Notes: generated by a model from the sequence alone, not told the origin. Positions 35,835 to 48,314 are shown, numbered from the stretch's first letter. The stretch is DNA of 64,000 nt from Alopecurus myosuroides (GCA_028641055.1 CM054058.1:501039919-501103918), one strand, 5' to 3'. Numbers and translations: made by a program.

Positions 35835-37205
35835 ACCCAACTTACGTCAAGGCACTGCACTCACACACACACACAAGATACATGGCTATCAAATACACAC
35901 CAACAGAGAGGACGCCCCCTACGCTACTCCGACGAGGATGAGAACAAGCAACACGGGCAAAGATGTTGGGCCAACACTCGGCCGCAAGGTCAGACCGGCA
36001 CACCGCCACACACTGCGCACCGTCCGAACGGGCAGAGTCGTCGGGTCGAAGCTCACTCAGGCGCCGAGGCCGGCATGCCAACACACACTACACATTGCCG
36101 AGACCCGACTAGCGTCGACAGAGACAGCCACCGGGGGGCATCTTCACGCTGAGTCACACCAAGAAGGGACAAAACACAGGAGCGCCGAGAGAGTAGAGAA
36201 AGACACAAGCTTTGCCGGAGGGGTGACGACGGAAATCTCCGCCAACCAACCTCCAGAGAGCCACCCCTTGCGAGCTCCAAAACAGTGTCTTCACGAAGTT
36301 CACACCACAGAGTGCTGCCACTACCCGACCGAAGATTGTGGGTTTTCACCCGGAGCATGTGGGAGGACAGAGGAGAGCCACACCGGTGCCTTCAAGGGGG
36401 CGACATCCATGGACGCCGCCGGCGCGGACCAGACAAACATGGGAGAGGTTTCCCTCGGTAGACCTCCTCGCCTCCCACCCAGGGTGAGGAGCGTCGACAA
36501 GCCGGCGACCACGACACTGTCGCGCAACACAACTCGTCGTCACCACCCGTCCGCACGTTCATGGTCCCAGCCAGCACCACCCGAACCTTGGGCTCGCCCG
36601 CCAACTCACAGGTTCCCCACCTTCCGGAGCCACTGCCCTGACGTCTAGGCTCAACCCCCCCCCCCCCCCCCGTTGATGAGGAGAGGAGAGGAGATAGAGA
36701 GCTCCACCACCGGATCAACGGCCAGTAATCCCCTCTCTTACCGGCGACACCAGATTTGGGGCGGGACCGCCGAGCACAGTGAGGCCCGGGGGACCCCTGC
36801 CTTGGCCCACCACTACACTGCCCTAGCTACCACGCCTGGAGACCTCCATGTGCGCACCAGGCCACCAAGCCGACGACGTCCATGGCCAGCATGGTCGTGC
36901 CTGACGAACCGCGTTGCAGACCACCAAATCCGCCCCCTCTCAAAGGTCGGCCAAGCCAGGGCACCCGCGTCGACAACCGCGCTGGCACGCCGCGGATCCA
37001 GATGGCACCGGTGCCAAAAACCACGCAGCAGCCACGCCCGACGCAAAGCGTTGCGCCTCCCCGACCGAAGCGCCCCGCAATGCCACTGCCACGAGAGGGG
37101 AAAGAGCCCCCCCCCCCCCCGCCGCCGCCCAGGCTTGGCTCGACAGCGTCAAGGGGAGGGGAGGGAGCTAGGGTTTCGCCCTGCCGCTCGCGGGAGCGAA
37201 CAGGA
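35835..37205 (-). other. GC-rich unclassified repeat-like block (copy B)
   Basis: Counterpart of 4290-5660. A plus-strand frame is open from 35827 to 36648 here but is broken in copy A, so I treat it as a composition effect. A run of 17 C at 36655-36671 replaces only 6 C in copy A, showing homopolymer instability. Confidence 0.4.
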
Positions 37206-40200
37206 TGAAGCGTTTTCCCCCCTACAACGTTCACCAAATTATTCGTCGTGGTGCATGTATGTACTTAAAATTGAACATGTTATTTTCGTAACCACACGCA
37301 CGAAATTAATATCAGCAACCAAGAAAAAACAATTTTTTTATTGTTTGCTAGCCTCGTGGAACCCGACAATGCATGTATGAACGCCAAATATCCCAAACTT
37401 CAAAAACATCTCCTATAGACCTAACAATGCAATGAACATGGTCATATGCACTATTCCCGGTCTTCACGGCAAAGTGACCCATATGTTTCGTCATCTTCAA
37501 TGGATTTCAGTTGAGGCATAGGCCGACGACATGCGAGGAAGAATAACAGTGGCAGAGGTAGAGGATCGGGGTGGTGGTTGCGGAGTATGGGCTATAGTAA
37601 ACCGATTTGGTGTCATGGGAAAATTTACGGTCGGATAGACCTTAACCAAGTTGGGTCCTTAGAGAAAATTCCACCACAACCAAAATCAATTCTACCAATG
37701 CTCGTATGCGGAACCACTAACAGATAAAGTCATCAATGGTGGAATATTTGAAAACCTAGGTATCCTTCACGTCACCATAGTATCGAGATGGCACATGAAA
37801 GACCAATCATACCCATCTTGTGTCATAAAATAAAAACCACACTTGTAATGACCATTAATAGCTATTTCCTAGAATAAAGTACTAACACTCGGCAAAGACA
37901 TGACAAATGAATTGACAAGTAATAAATATCCTATATCATGAAATAACAACAAGTGGAAACTCTATGATAGAGGAAATAATAGGTAATAACGATATCCTAT
38001 CATAAAAAACAGTGGCACATGAAATGGTATGCAATACTTATCTCCTGGCATAAAATAATATATATTCGCATGACAATGTAAGGACACATGAAATATATGT
38101 AACAACCATATCTCCGTGCATAAAATAATGATGTGTCATAACGAAATGATACATGAAATAACATGCTTTTTCCTTGGATAGAATAATGAGCCTAATGTGT
38201 GGCAATAAAATGACACGTGAAATGATGAGTAATACCTAGCGTGGAAGCACATAATTAGCCTATGCAAGCATTTTTTGTATGGCATGGTCAACTATTTGCG
38301 AGGCATGGCTATGGAGAGGCATCTATCAATTTCGAGTTAAGTGTGATAATGTTCTATCTATGTTCGTTTACTCAAACTCTTCGGCTCCATTCGAGGGAAC
38401 ATAATATATAATTTCGGGACATGATTTCTACGTGTGTGGCAGGGATCGCGCACGAGAGTAGAAAATTCGAGGTAAAAAGACCAAGTTTGGAAAAAAAAAA
38501 TCCCAAATCATTGAGAGTTTTTCAAACACCTATGAAATCGCTGCTATCAGAACTTATATGCACAAATTTCCACTTATAGATAAATACAATAATAGTGAAA
38601 TCATCTATAACCAATGAAATGACACATCAAAAGGATACATGAAATAACAGTTCATAACCATCTCTAACGCATAATAACAACATGTGATCGTCAAAGTGCA
38701 TTATAAATGGGGCGCGCCTATCTATACGTAGATCATTCTAACACAGAAGGATCTAAATTGAGAATCTCAATTAATATGAATGTTGAGAAAATAGGGGTGG
38801 GGTGGGGGTGGAGAGAAGACATAATGTGCATGCCATTCCTTATAAAATGCTCTAACCCATATAAAATTTTAATTGTGCTTGCTATAGGTTTACAAATCGT
38901 CATTTATCGTTATGATATTTTTAGTTCCTACTATTTTATGTGCACAATAAACATGATATTGAGGATTTATTTGAAGTCACGTGATTAATATACTTATGTT
39001 TGCACATTATGATTATTAGGAAATAGAGTATCGCCAGCTTCATTGACTAATGCCAGGAAATCACGACCGAGATCGTGCCAAGATAGGATCCACTTTGCTG
39101 TGTTGAATGCATTTCTAATTACCAAAGCTTGGTTAGTTCTTCTTTTTTTCTATCTTTGATCTGTTTTGTAAGAGATTCCCCTCATCACGTTATATCGGTT
39201 CGGTCATTGGGCTTTATTTATAAAGCGGGGCGAAAGCCTATTTCGTCATTATAAATAATGTTCTATCACTTATCTCGGTTAAGCATGGTACTTTGATATA
39301 GGTCGTTACTTCTATGATGTACGATATTTACTACCTATCCTTGCGTGTTTCATTTCATTGGTTAATTTTGTCATGATAACTTTGTCATTCAAATTACCAA
39401 ATGTTTATAATTGAACAATAATGTTATATTAGGTTAATATTTATACCATATTATAATTTTTGTATCGAAAAAAACCAATACTAGAAAAAAACAGTCGTGC
39501 ATGCTATATTTTCCAATTGGTGTTTCATGCTAAATGAGCTAGTTAGTAACTATTATTTTATGTGCAAAATAAACTTATGAATTATTTCTTTAAGATGTCA
39601 TGTATTTTCTCTAGTTTCAATCCATTGAAGCAATTTATGATGGTAATTTATTGTGGAAAATAAACTCCATATTTTAGTGGCCAACACTAAGTCGCATGAG
39701 GTTTCCCATGGCCATGGTGTCCAAGAGCTGGAGCTCGGTGTCTCATGAGGCCCGCAAAGTATGTTATCGTGAGGGTAAGCTTCAAACCTATGTGCAAACA
39801 TAACATGGTGGTAGAATGATCTTGTCCAGAAAAACGATTTTGTGCCTTGGCGTCTTCCTCTCTCTAGCTAGCATTTCTTGTCCATCCCCCATCTTCTCGC
39901 CTTTGTCAGCGTCGGGGATGCCTTCCATGGTGGGACCGTGGGAGAGTAACGATATGATGTTTCCCTCATCAAGACTGGGCTATGCCTAGTGATATGGTAC
40001 CACCGATGCAAAATGATGTGCATTTTACGGTGGATAAACCGATTGATGTCCGCAAAAAAAAACGATTGATGAAAGTCATTGTCGGTGCGCCATATTTGGA
40101 AGCACGTGATGCATATTTACCCAAATAAATGTATTTTACTTAGAAGGACACATTACATGTATGCATGCCGAGATGTTGTATTGATATGGATCACTTACCA

Positions 40201-40977
40201 TGCAAAATTCAGATAATCATATGATGCAAAGAAACAGATGGATTCATTCCATCCCTATTCCTCCGAATCAAGAGGCTACATGGATCGTGATAGACATGCA
40301 TGCAATATTGGGCAGCCCCGAAAGTCATGGGCACAATAAATCACTTGTTAAGTAGTATTCATTTCCCATTTTAGTCTCATTAATAGAGTTTCATTTTCTT
40401 TAAATCTCCCATGACTAAATGGCTTATCACTCCATGTGACCTGCTTCTCTCCGATCAACTCCCCTTTTCTTGGACGTCGAATTTTCCTTTGCCCCGGACC
40501 TCCCCGTATTAAAGGAACTAAATTAGAGATGAGGAGGTTGAGGAGGAGGTAAACTCAAGGAAATTTTCTCGGATAAATTAATGGAAACTAGCGCCATAAT
40601 TTATGCATTATTAAATAGCATGGCCTTAGACACCCAAAATATATGGAAAATGGGAGTGGCCTTAGAAATCCGTACAATTGTAGTATTTTTCATGACGACG
40701 GGGGGTTGTTTTGGATTGTAGGTGTTGTTGCGCTTCTAGTTGATACGGAGTTTCATCTACAATTTTACAAGTAATTATGAGAAATATTTTTTTGTTGTTC
40801 TCATAAGTTTGCACCATTTATATTGTATAAGCCGATCATTATCTTGTTGATCAACGACGAAATAGGCAACCTTTGACTCAACAGCTAGTTGCCGACGGCT
40901 CTAATTTTGTCATCCGGTATCGGCAAATACTGTGGCGGATCCGTGACGAGTTAGGTACATGTTGAAGTTAACTCACG
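37206..40977. other. AT-rich stretch without a gene (copy B)
   Basis: Counterpart of 5661-9181. It includes about 300 bp at 40590-40900 that have no equivalent in copy A (about 25 bp there). No gene is visible. Confidence 0.6.
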
Positions 40978-40979
40978 TA

Positions 40980-41073
40980 CTCCCTCCGTTCCATACTAAA
41001 TGAATTTAAAATAAGTGTATCTAGACATAATTTAATGCTAGATACATTCATTTCAAAGTCATCTAATAAGTAG
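40980..41073. mobile_element. Stowaway-type MITE, right end lost (copy B)
   Basis: Same insertion as 9184-9285. It has the TA target and the CTCCCTCCGT left tip. The right terminus ends abruptly at about 41073. Confidence 0.7.
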
Positions 41074-41379
41074 AATGTGTGGCGGTGGATTGGGTATGGA
41101 GAACACGGAGGAGGCAGCTGACAGTATCACGGATGATGTAGAGAAATGGTATACAAATTATTTGTCGAGTTCAAGCTAGGAGAGTACAACACATTTTTGT
41201 CGTGCAAGGAGAGCTCCACGTACGTTGAGGCATAGCTTTTTTTTATCCAAGCTCTATAATTAATTTAGGGTACATGTGTACAGCAAATGGCCAAAGTCGG
41301 CCCAACAAGATATATGGAGCCCATCTTCTGCACTACGTCTGGAAAGGAGCCGCAAATCTCTCCATTCCCTCACGCGATT

Positions 41380-44300
41380 CACCGCGCCGCCACTCTCTCT
41401 CCCCCTCCCCCGATTCAACACCATGCCGTCGCTCCATCACCGCCGGTCCTCCCTCCCTCCAGCCCCGGCCCGTCCTCTCTTCCGTCGGCCTCTCCGGCCC
41501 AGTCCCTCCCGTTCCGCCTCCAGTTTCGGATCGAGCGCCGGCGCCCCAGCCTTGCCGACGAGAGGGCGGCGCCGCCCAACGACCACACCGTCCCGGCCGG
41601 CTTGTTCGCCGGAGCGTGCGTGCATCGCACGATGCGCGGCGCTCCGTCGAATTCGCCAGCCCTAGGGTTTGCGTACCTGCCGGCGAGGTTGCGCCGGCCA
41701 CCAGGACGCGACGGTGCCGACGTCGACGGCGGTGCTCGATGGTCTGCGCCTGGACGATTCCGGCCACCATTGCTGACGGGCCTCCTCCGCCGGTGCTGTT
41801 CTCCGGCCCGCATCTATGGGTCTCCCGGCCGCAGGGACGCCGTGGACGCGGCCTTGCAGCACCTCGACGCGCCGCGTCTGAAGGCCTGGTGGGCCGTCCA
41901 GGTCAAGCTGTTCTTCCCCAAGCGACCTCGATGCAGCCGTCCAGGAGCTCTGGACACAGGCCTCGCAAGGTACCAACTTTGTTGCGCTCAAATCCACCGG
42001 TTTGGTAATTTGTAGTTCAATGCAAAATACGTGTGCATATGCCAGTGTGATGGCTCTGGTTCCAATTGGTACTGCCCAGTACTTGCTCTGATTCGATCAT
42101 GCTGCCCGAATATTGGTTTGCTGTTAGTGTGATGTATGCCTAAAAATTGGGTCAATGAATTCTGCTTGCATAGCTTCTAGTACCAATTTGTGGTGTTGAC
42201 TATGTTTTCTAGATTGATTTACTTACACAAAAATGACAGGCTGTGAGTGACAACGACCTGCTGAATATAAATCTTTTTCATTATTTTGTTAGAATTTTGC
42301 TTACAGCTAGCATCCTGGCTTATTGCACTTCACGAATTAAGATTATATTTAACTTTAGTGTCAACTAATTTTCTAGATGAACTATACGCTATGATTTGTA
42401 TAAAGTTTCTCCTTTTGTCCACGTCGATGCAGTGGCGTTTGGGACGGCTGCATGGACGAGTTTATTTGGGAGACAGAGTGACTTAGCGGGAGGAGTTGCG
42501 GGGCTCATTGGCGACTGAAGAGGTGCTCTCGCCGGCGCCTCCATGGTATGCGCCCAGACCAAGAGCCGATGACTCAAGGTTGCTGCCTGTCTTCGTTGAG
42601 GTGCTTCTGACATAGCAAGGTAAATCCCTCATAGAGTGCTCAGTGGCAATCTTTTGAGCCTTGGTTAATTCTGTGTTGAGGCCATCGAGCCGCCGTCTTT
42701 TGAGAGAATGGAACAAGTTATGAATGTGATGTGGTGGGGGCCCTTTTGACGTGTGGTATAAAGGGCCTGTTTGGTTCTCAGCAGCAATTTGCCAAGCCAG
42801 AGTTTGGCAGTTTGACATGTGTTTGGTTTTTTCCACACTTTAAAACTGCCACACGCTATTGCCAATATGGCCCACCTGTCATAGAGTGTACTTTTTGCCA
42901 CACTTTGTGGTGTCTAATTTCTCAGCCACACTTGCTGAACTTAGGCTTGGCATGGTGTGGCCGGGAATCACACAATGTCCACAAAGTTGTCTCAGTTACA
43001 TGATTGCATGGCCAGGTTTCTTCCTTTAGTATGGCTTCATTATGGACAACATGATATAGCTGATAAATTAAGCTGGTTTATGTACAGTAGATTGTTAACT
43101 CCGACTAGTAAATTTTCAGGGCTCAAATACTCACCCACTGTAGGTAGTTTACCTAGTATTGGTAATATCAAAGTAAGATCAACGTTGACATTATTCCATG
43201 GCAACCAAAGAGGACTTGGAGATAATGGCTCATGTCTTGTTTACCTGGTAAGACAAACTTTTTTGAGCTTGCAGTGCATTTTTTTGCTTGTGCAGATATC
43301 GTTTATACTCGTATCTCCCAAGTCTTCTTTAGTTGCATTGGAATAGTGTCGACGTTGATTACCTTGCTTCTCTTTTCATGGCTAATGTCTTCTTTTGTGT
43401 TCTACTTTTTAAAAATGAATGTTACTCTGTAGGTCCCTCTGATTCTTTTTGCTCTCTCAGGATGCAAACTACATCAACATCAAGGGATTGCTGACTGTTG
43501 CTACCCGACTTCCTTCATTCACTCCAGTAGAAGGGGAGTAGTGGATGCGTCCCCAATGGAGCAGCAGGGGAGAAGTAGAGCTGGAGCTGGCCAGGAGTTA
43601 GTCATGTCCGCAGACTCCTTCACCCTTCTTCGACTCAGCGGGTTTAAGTATGTTTCTGATTCCTCTCTCTCTCTCTCCTTCTGTGATACCACAACTTTGA
43701 GTTAGGTTTAGTGATGATAGTCGTATCATTAGGATCTTTCAGTTTCTATTTCTATAAGATATGTGTTTCTGGTACATGGTGCCATCTAGTTATTTCATTG
43801 TCAGAATGTGTGTTATCTGGTAGCACTTGTTGTGTGTTTCTTGCGGTATACAAACCTGCTCTTTGGGTTGGACAGGAACTGCTCATTATATGAGCATAGA
43901 CACATTCTTGGTTTTCTTTGATAACTCTTGTTGATATGGTACTGGGATCCAAATATTATTAGGTCATCGCCTATTTGTTCTGCAGGCTTGTGGTCTCAGT
44001 TGTTTGTCTCCTTGCAAAAGCTTGTGGTCTCAGAACCATATGGCTATTTAATGTACAATGACAATGCTTAAGTATCTGACTTCTTTAGTTTAGGGATCGG
44101 TATGTATGAAATCAGTTATCTACGTGTGTATTGTGTCTCGCTTGAAGTCAGGCTTGCTAATACGGCAAAGCCTCAACTATTTTTAGTTGTGCCGAATGCA
44201 CCGCGTGTTTGCTAGCTCGATGTATTTGATCGGTTTATATAGACAATACTCATGCATGCAAAAAGTAAAACCTGCCTTGCTTGGAATATGGATCCAATAG

Positions 44301-45120
44301 TACACGCAGACAAGTCAACTCCCAGCTGTTTTGTTTGAATACAACATAAGTCTCAGCCCGTTTTATTCCAATGAAGCTTTATTTTATTTTATTTTTATTT
44401 TATCTCGGGTGCATTTTATCTTGCACTGCCATCTTATGTCTTGCTCATTCCTTGTATTCACATCTTTATATATTGCATCAGCTCCATTAAACAAGTGCCT
44501 AATCGAGCTAAGCAGAGTGGCCTCTCACACGTTTCTTGGTGCTATTTTTGACACATACTTCATGCAATGTTCACTTGGTATTGGATGAAGTGCAGGTTGT
44601 ATTTGGTTCAAATCCAGGATGCTGATACCTCTTGTACTAGTCAGTTATGGGAACAAAGTGTTAAATTGTGAGTAACGATATAAACATCCTTTAATGTATG
44701 GTAGTGATGATCGTTTTGTATCCATAGCACAAGTTATCCTGTGATCATCCTTTTGATGTGTTTTGTGTTGTTTTGGTCCGTGCAGGTGCCAGTCTCACAA
44801 GCTGGGCCGATATGACAAGAGATGGCCGGAAGCAAGGGTCGTGCTGCCAGAGTGACACTTGTCTCAAGTGCACTATATCTTGCGCATCCATCATACGCTT
44901 TATGCATTCCTTGTGTTCCTCTGTTTATATATTCCATCCATATTGAATTAGCTCCATTGAAGAGGCGACAAACTGAGCCAAGTAGAGTGGCATCTCATGC
45001 TTGTATTGGTGCTGTTTTTTTTTTTGATAATTGTATCATGTGGTGTTTGCTTGGCATCGTGGCCACTGATGAAGCGCAGGCTCTAATTGTCCAGAACATT
45101 TAATAGTATCTTTGTACCAG
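41380..45120 (+). other. Plus-strand spliced transcription unit (copy B)
   Basis: Counterpart of 9600-13400 with all the same splice-site candidates conserved: donor after 41969, exon 42433-42619 (again 187 bp), SKP1-like exon from 43461, last exon from 44786. The first exon is open in several frames at once (41274-42015), a result of high GC rather than proof of coding. Confidence 0.4.
43461..43541 (+). pseudogene. SKP1-like exon fragment (copy B)
   Basis: Paralogue of 11700-11780. Here the first residue is Asp (GAT) instead of Ala, giving DANYINIKGLL, and one further Ala is Thr. The same TAG ends it at 43539-43541. Confidence 0.5.
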
Positions 45121-45538
45121 TGTATTGTGGCCTGCGATATGAGCATCCTGTAATGTGTATATATTTATTGTCTTTTGTATCGATAGAAGGAACTTACTGG
45201 AACGATATGGTGCCACCGATCGTGTTTAGACATTGTCGACCCTGCGCCACAGGGAAATGAATGGCTACTGAATTGATAATCTTGGCAGTGAAGATGTTTT
45301 GCTTGTTTTGGAAACTGGCCTGCAGGTAGGAAAATGAGGAGCAACCTTTGTACTGCTAGTTGTTTGTAAATGAAGTTGAACGCGTGTGTAATGGTAGCAG
45401 AAATATGTGGTGCTGCTGTTTGCATGCGCTGGTTGCCTAGATGTGCTTCATTTGGTGTTTATCCATAATAATATATTGTGTTTATTCCATATTGGACGTA
45501 CGTACGTGAAGCTAGGAATGGAATAAGTAGAGTTTGTA

Positions 45539-45661
45539 CTCCCTCCGTCTCAAATTAAGTGTCGCAAAGTTTGACAAAATTAGATGTATCTAGACATAAT
45601 TTAGTGTTAGATACATCTAATTTTGTCAAACTTTGCGACGGTTAATTTGAGACGGAGGGAG
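45539..45661. mobile_element. Intact Stowaway MITE (copy B only)
   Basis: A 123-bp element between TA dinucleotides (45537-45538 and 45662-45663). The ends CTCCCTCCGTCTCAAATTAA and TTAATTTGAGACGGAGGGAG are exact inverted complements, and the body is close to a complete hairpin. In copy A only a short relic (ACTCCCTC next to TTTGACAAAATTAGATGTA, about 13781-13810) remains, because a deletion removed most of it together with the DNA that follows. Stowaway MITEs are non-autonomous mariner-like DNA transposons. Confidence 0.9.
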
Positions 45662-46776
45662 TATATCATCACACACACACCCCGTCACGGGAGTCGTGGG
45701 CGTTATGTGGAGAAAAATTGAGGTCGGGCGAAGACTAAGACATAAATAATTAATTTAAACCTTCCATTCACAACTAGTGGTGGTTTTAAGAGTAGAGTTG
45801 TGTATATCATCACATTGTGGCATGGATCCCTAGCGGTACTAGTGGTGGTTTTAATTATCACGCAGATCTAACCTGGTATAGCCTCCCAGTCGCGGGCGTG
45901 TTATGTGCGACTTTGGACTTGGGCTTGGCGAGGGGAGGGGAGAGGTGAGACGACGGCAAGGGAGCAATTGATCGGCCGAGCTGATCTCGGACCCGTCCAG
46001 ACTGCCCTGATGTTTTCCAATAGCGAGGCAGGTAAGCTTGCATGCATGGGTTCATCTTCTCTTCTCCTCAGATTTATCCGCGTGTGTTTGTTTACCTTTG
46101 TTTCTGGTCGCTAGGTAGGAGATGTTTTTTTTTTTTTGAAATTTAGGTAGGAGATGTATTAATGGGTAGCAGCTACAGTAGGTAGCATTAGTTTTTCTGG
46201 AGGCCATATATACATGCATGCAGTTTTCAAAATAAAATAAAATATACATGCATGCATTCTGATTTTTTTCCGATCGAGTTTTGATGTACCCAGACACGTA
46301 CGGATTTTGTTTTCATGCTAATAAAGAAAGAAAAAAAAGGAGGCACAGCGGTCTGGCGAAGAAACGAGCAGTGCGGAGGCGATGGATGTGCAGTACAGAA
46401 AGATGCGCGGGGAGAGAACCAGGTGCTCGCTCCATCGCGTTCAATTAAGGGCTTTGATAGTAGGAAAAAAAAAAGGTGTACGTAGTTCCCTTCCCGGTGA
46501 GGGTCGCGAACGAGCGCTGCGTGTAGTTAAACCATCGCGTTTCCTTTTCCAATTGAATCGCATGAGATATATGGATGTGCTGTACGTACAAAAAGCCAAG
46601 AGGCGGAGATATATGGATGTGCTGTACCAGTCTGCCGGAGATCCTTCCAGCAAGGAAGGAGATCCGTGCATGTCTGCAAGGAGTCGTGGCTGCTCATCGC
46701 GCACGAGTTGGCGTCCAGAGCCGGATCCACCTACACGGGTTGGTACCGGTGGAAGGAAGGCCAGAGCGACTTGGCC
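45662..46776. other. Upstream region of the F-box gene (copy B)
   Basis: About 1.1 kb without an intact gene. It includes ACACACAC at 45670, purine-rich stretches, and a short direct repeat of GAGATATATGGATGTGCTGTAC at about 46564 and 46605. From about 46629 it contains what looks like a decayed F-box start (CTGCCGGAGATCCTTCCAGC, LPEILPA in translation). Most of this region is deleted in copy A. Confidence 0.6.
46679..46775 (+). repeat. Direct repeat overlapping the F-box gene start, unit 1
   Basis: About 97 bp nearly identical to 46973-47069, offset exactly 294 bp (98 codons). Both units encode WLLIA-E-ASRAGSTYTGWYRW-EGQSDL. Unit 1 lies just before the F-box gene ATG, and unit 2 lies inside the gene after the F-box. 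The open frame therefore runs through both, but translation from the ATG includes only unit 2. Confidence 0.85.
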
Positions 46777-48033
46777 ATGGCGCCTAGAAATTTGTGGGAG
46801 ATCCGTCCGGCCACGAGGCCGCCGCACATGCCTCACGAGCTGGTGTCGGAGATCCTGTCCCGGCTGCCCATCGGGGTGCTGCAGCGGTTCAGACGTGTCT
46901 GCAAAGGGTGGCGCGACACCATCTCCGATGACCCGTCTTTCGCCCGCGCGCACCTCCGCCGCCAGCGGCGCAAGGAGCCGTGGCTGCTCATCGCGCCCGA
47001 GATCGCGTCCAGAGCCGGATCCACCTACACGGGTTGGTACCGGTGGGAGGAAGGCCAGAGCGACTTGGCGAGCTCCCTTGTGTACGCCCCTCCCTCGTCG
47101 TGGTTGTTCTCGCCAGGAGAACTGGTGCACAAGTTCACCCATTGTGATGGCCTGGTGCTGGTGCCGTCAGAAACCACGGTGCGCGTGCTCAACCCGGCCA
47201 CACGCCGCGTCCTCGATCTGCCTTTGAGCCCCTGTTGGGTGGTGCCGGCTGGACGACAACCAGATGACTTCTACAGACAACAAACGTTTGGCCTTGGCCA
47301 TGACCTCTGCTCTGGCACCTATAAGGTTGTCCGCCTCTTCCGCCGCTCCTTAGACTTGCTCACCATGGATACTAGTAGTAGTAGCCACAACCATAACCTC
47401 TGCACGGACGTTTTCAGTATTGGAACCGACCGACGATGGAGGGAAACCGCAACGCAACCTCCATACCCTGTCGCTGCCGGGAGGACAGCAACTCACTGCA
47501 AGGGCCACCTGTTTTGGATTGTCGACGATGAGGAGGTTCACATGGATAACAACGACGTAGCCGGGCTGTGTTTGGTTTGCTTCAGGTTGGACGACGAGTC
47601 ATTCAGCCTTGTGATGACACCTCGGAGGATCCACCGGACATGTTGCTTGGCGGAGCTGCGTGGAGAGCTCTGCATGGCTCACCTGAGACGCGACGGGCAT
47701 GCGCTTGAGATGTGGATGTGCGGAGACTTCGTGAGCGGTGTCAATCAGCCAATGTGGTATAGGCGTCATGTCATCGACATCTCCATGTTTCCCGCCTGCG
47801 ACCTATCTCCTCGTCCAGTAGCCGAGTTTCGCGACGGGAACGTGTTTTTTCAATGCACACCGGACGACCATCTTAGCTGCTATGATGCCCAAACTCGGCA
47901 ATACAAAGATTTGATCTGGATGAGAAAGTTGAGGTTTCAAGGCCCCGACAAAGAAAAAGGAAGATGTAGTATTGACCAAAGTATCTCTAGCTTCGATGTA
48001 ATTCTCTATATCCCAAGCCTTGTTCCTATCTAG
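46777..48033 (+). CDS. F-box protein with C-terminal F-box-associated region
   Basis: A single-exon, 418-residue open frame. Residues about 18-62 (MPHELVSEILSRLPIGVL, then a stretch ending VCKGWRDTISDDPSFARAHL) form an F-box, the SKP1-binding motif of SCF ubiquitin ligase substrate receptors. The rest contains FBA-type hallmarks: CDGLVLV, VLNPATRRVLDLP, GLGHDLCSGTYKVVRL, DVFSIGTDRRWRET, CKGHLFWIVDD and a C-terminal YDAQTRQYKDLIWM. I chose the ATG at 46777 because the in-frame sequence upstream starts only at a GTG and comprises a repeated piece of the gene. The ATG has G at +4 and a purine-poor but acceptable context. The likely role is recruiting an unknown target for ubiquitination; the target cannot be inferred. 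Length and domain order are typical of the large grass F-box/FBA family. The copy A partner is broken. Confidence 0.85.
   Translation: MAPRNLWEIRPATRPPHMPHELVSEILSRLPIGVLQRFRRVCKGWRDTISDDPSFARAHLRRQRRKEPWLLIAPEIASRAGSTYTGWYRWEEGQSDLASSLVYAPPSSWLFSPGELVHKFTHCDGLVLVPSETTVRVLNPATRRVLDLPLSPCWVVPAGRQPDDFYRQQTFGLGHDLCSGTYKVVRLFRRSLDLLTMDTSSSSHNHNLCTDVFSIGTDRRWRETATQPPYPVAAGRTATHCKGHLFWIVDDEEVHMDNNDVAGLCLVCFRLDDESFSLVMTPRRIHRTCCLAELRGELCMAHLRRDGHALEMWMCGDFVSGVNQPMWYRRHVIDISMFPACDLSPRPVAEFRDGNVFFQCTPDDHLSCYDAQTRQYKDLIWMRKLRFQGPDKEKGRCSIDQSISSFDVILYIPSLVPI
46973..47069 (+). repeat. Direct repeat inside the F-box gene, unit 2
   Basis: Partner of 46679-46775, encoding residues about 66-98 of the F-box protein. 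The arrangement suggests an old partial tandem duplication of an F-box gene, with the upstream member reduced to this piece. Confidence 0.85.
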
Positions 48034-48314
48034 TCTAATTATTACAGTAGTAATCAACAAGGAACGTTCAAAGTCAATCCCGTAAGGTTTTGCCCGTAGG
48101 TGTAGCATATTGTTGATTGTCTTATCAAATTTGTGTTCATAATTCAATAATCAAAGCACACAACTACCATAAAACAACACTGAAAAAACATCTTATAAAC
48201 ACATCGAGTCGGTTTCCTCTGAGCTTGTTCAGCTGCTGATATAAAAATTTATAGAAGCATATTCATCCTGAATATACCGAACTATCCATCAGGTATAACC
48301 TCATATGCATGCAT
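48034..48314 (+). other. F-box gene 3' flank (copy B)
   Basis: The F-box 3' UTR region, up to the TRIM target site. A segment of it (about 48000-48171) is found again at 51983-52151. The copy A equivalent is 14747-15027. No further gene. Confidence 0.7.

Noticed and set aside
35827..36648. A 273-codon plus-strand frame in the GC-rich block of copy B
   Set aside because: It is disrupted in copy A by several indels, has low-complexity Thr/His/Pro content and shows no domain.
41274..42015. Long overlapping plus-strand frames (about 240 codons) in the first exon of copy B's spliced unit
   Set aside because: Three frames are open together with Arg/Pro/Ser-rich content. Copy A breaks the same frames by small changes. 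This is a base-composition effect.
46666..46776. Upstream extension of the F-box frame to 46666
   Set aside because: It begins at GTG, not ATG, and consists of the repeated 97-bp unit. The ATG at 46777 precedes the F-box at the usual distance.
46382..47227. A 281-codon plus-strand frame and a 233-codon minus-strand frame overlapping the F-box gene
   Set aside because: Both are shadows of the F-box frame in GC-rich sequence, with repeated Arg/Ser/Pro runs and no domain.
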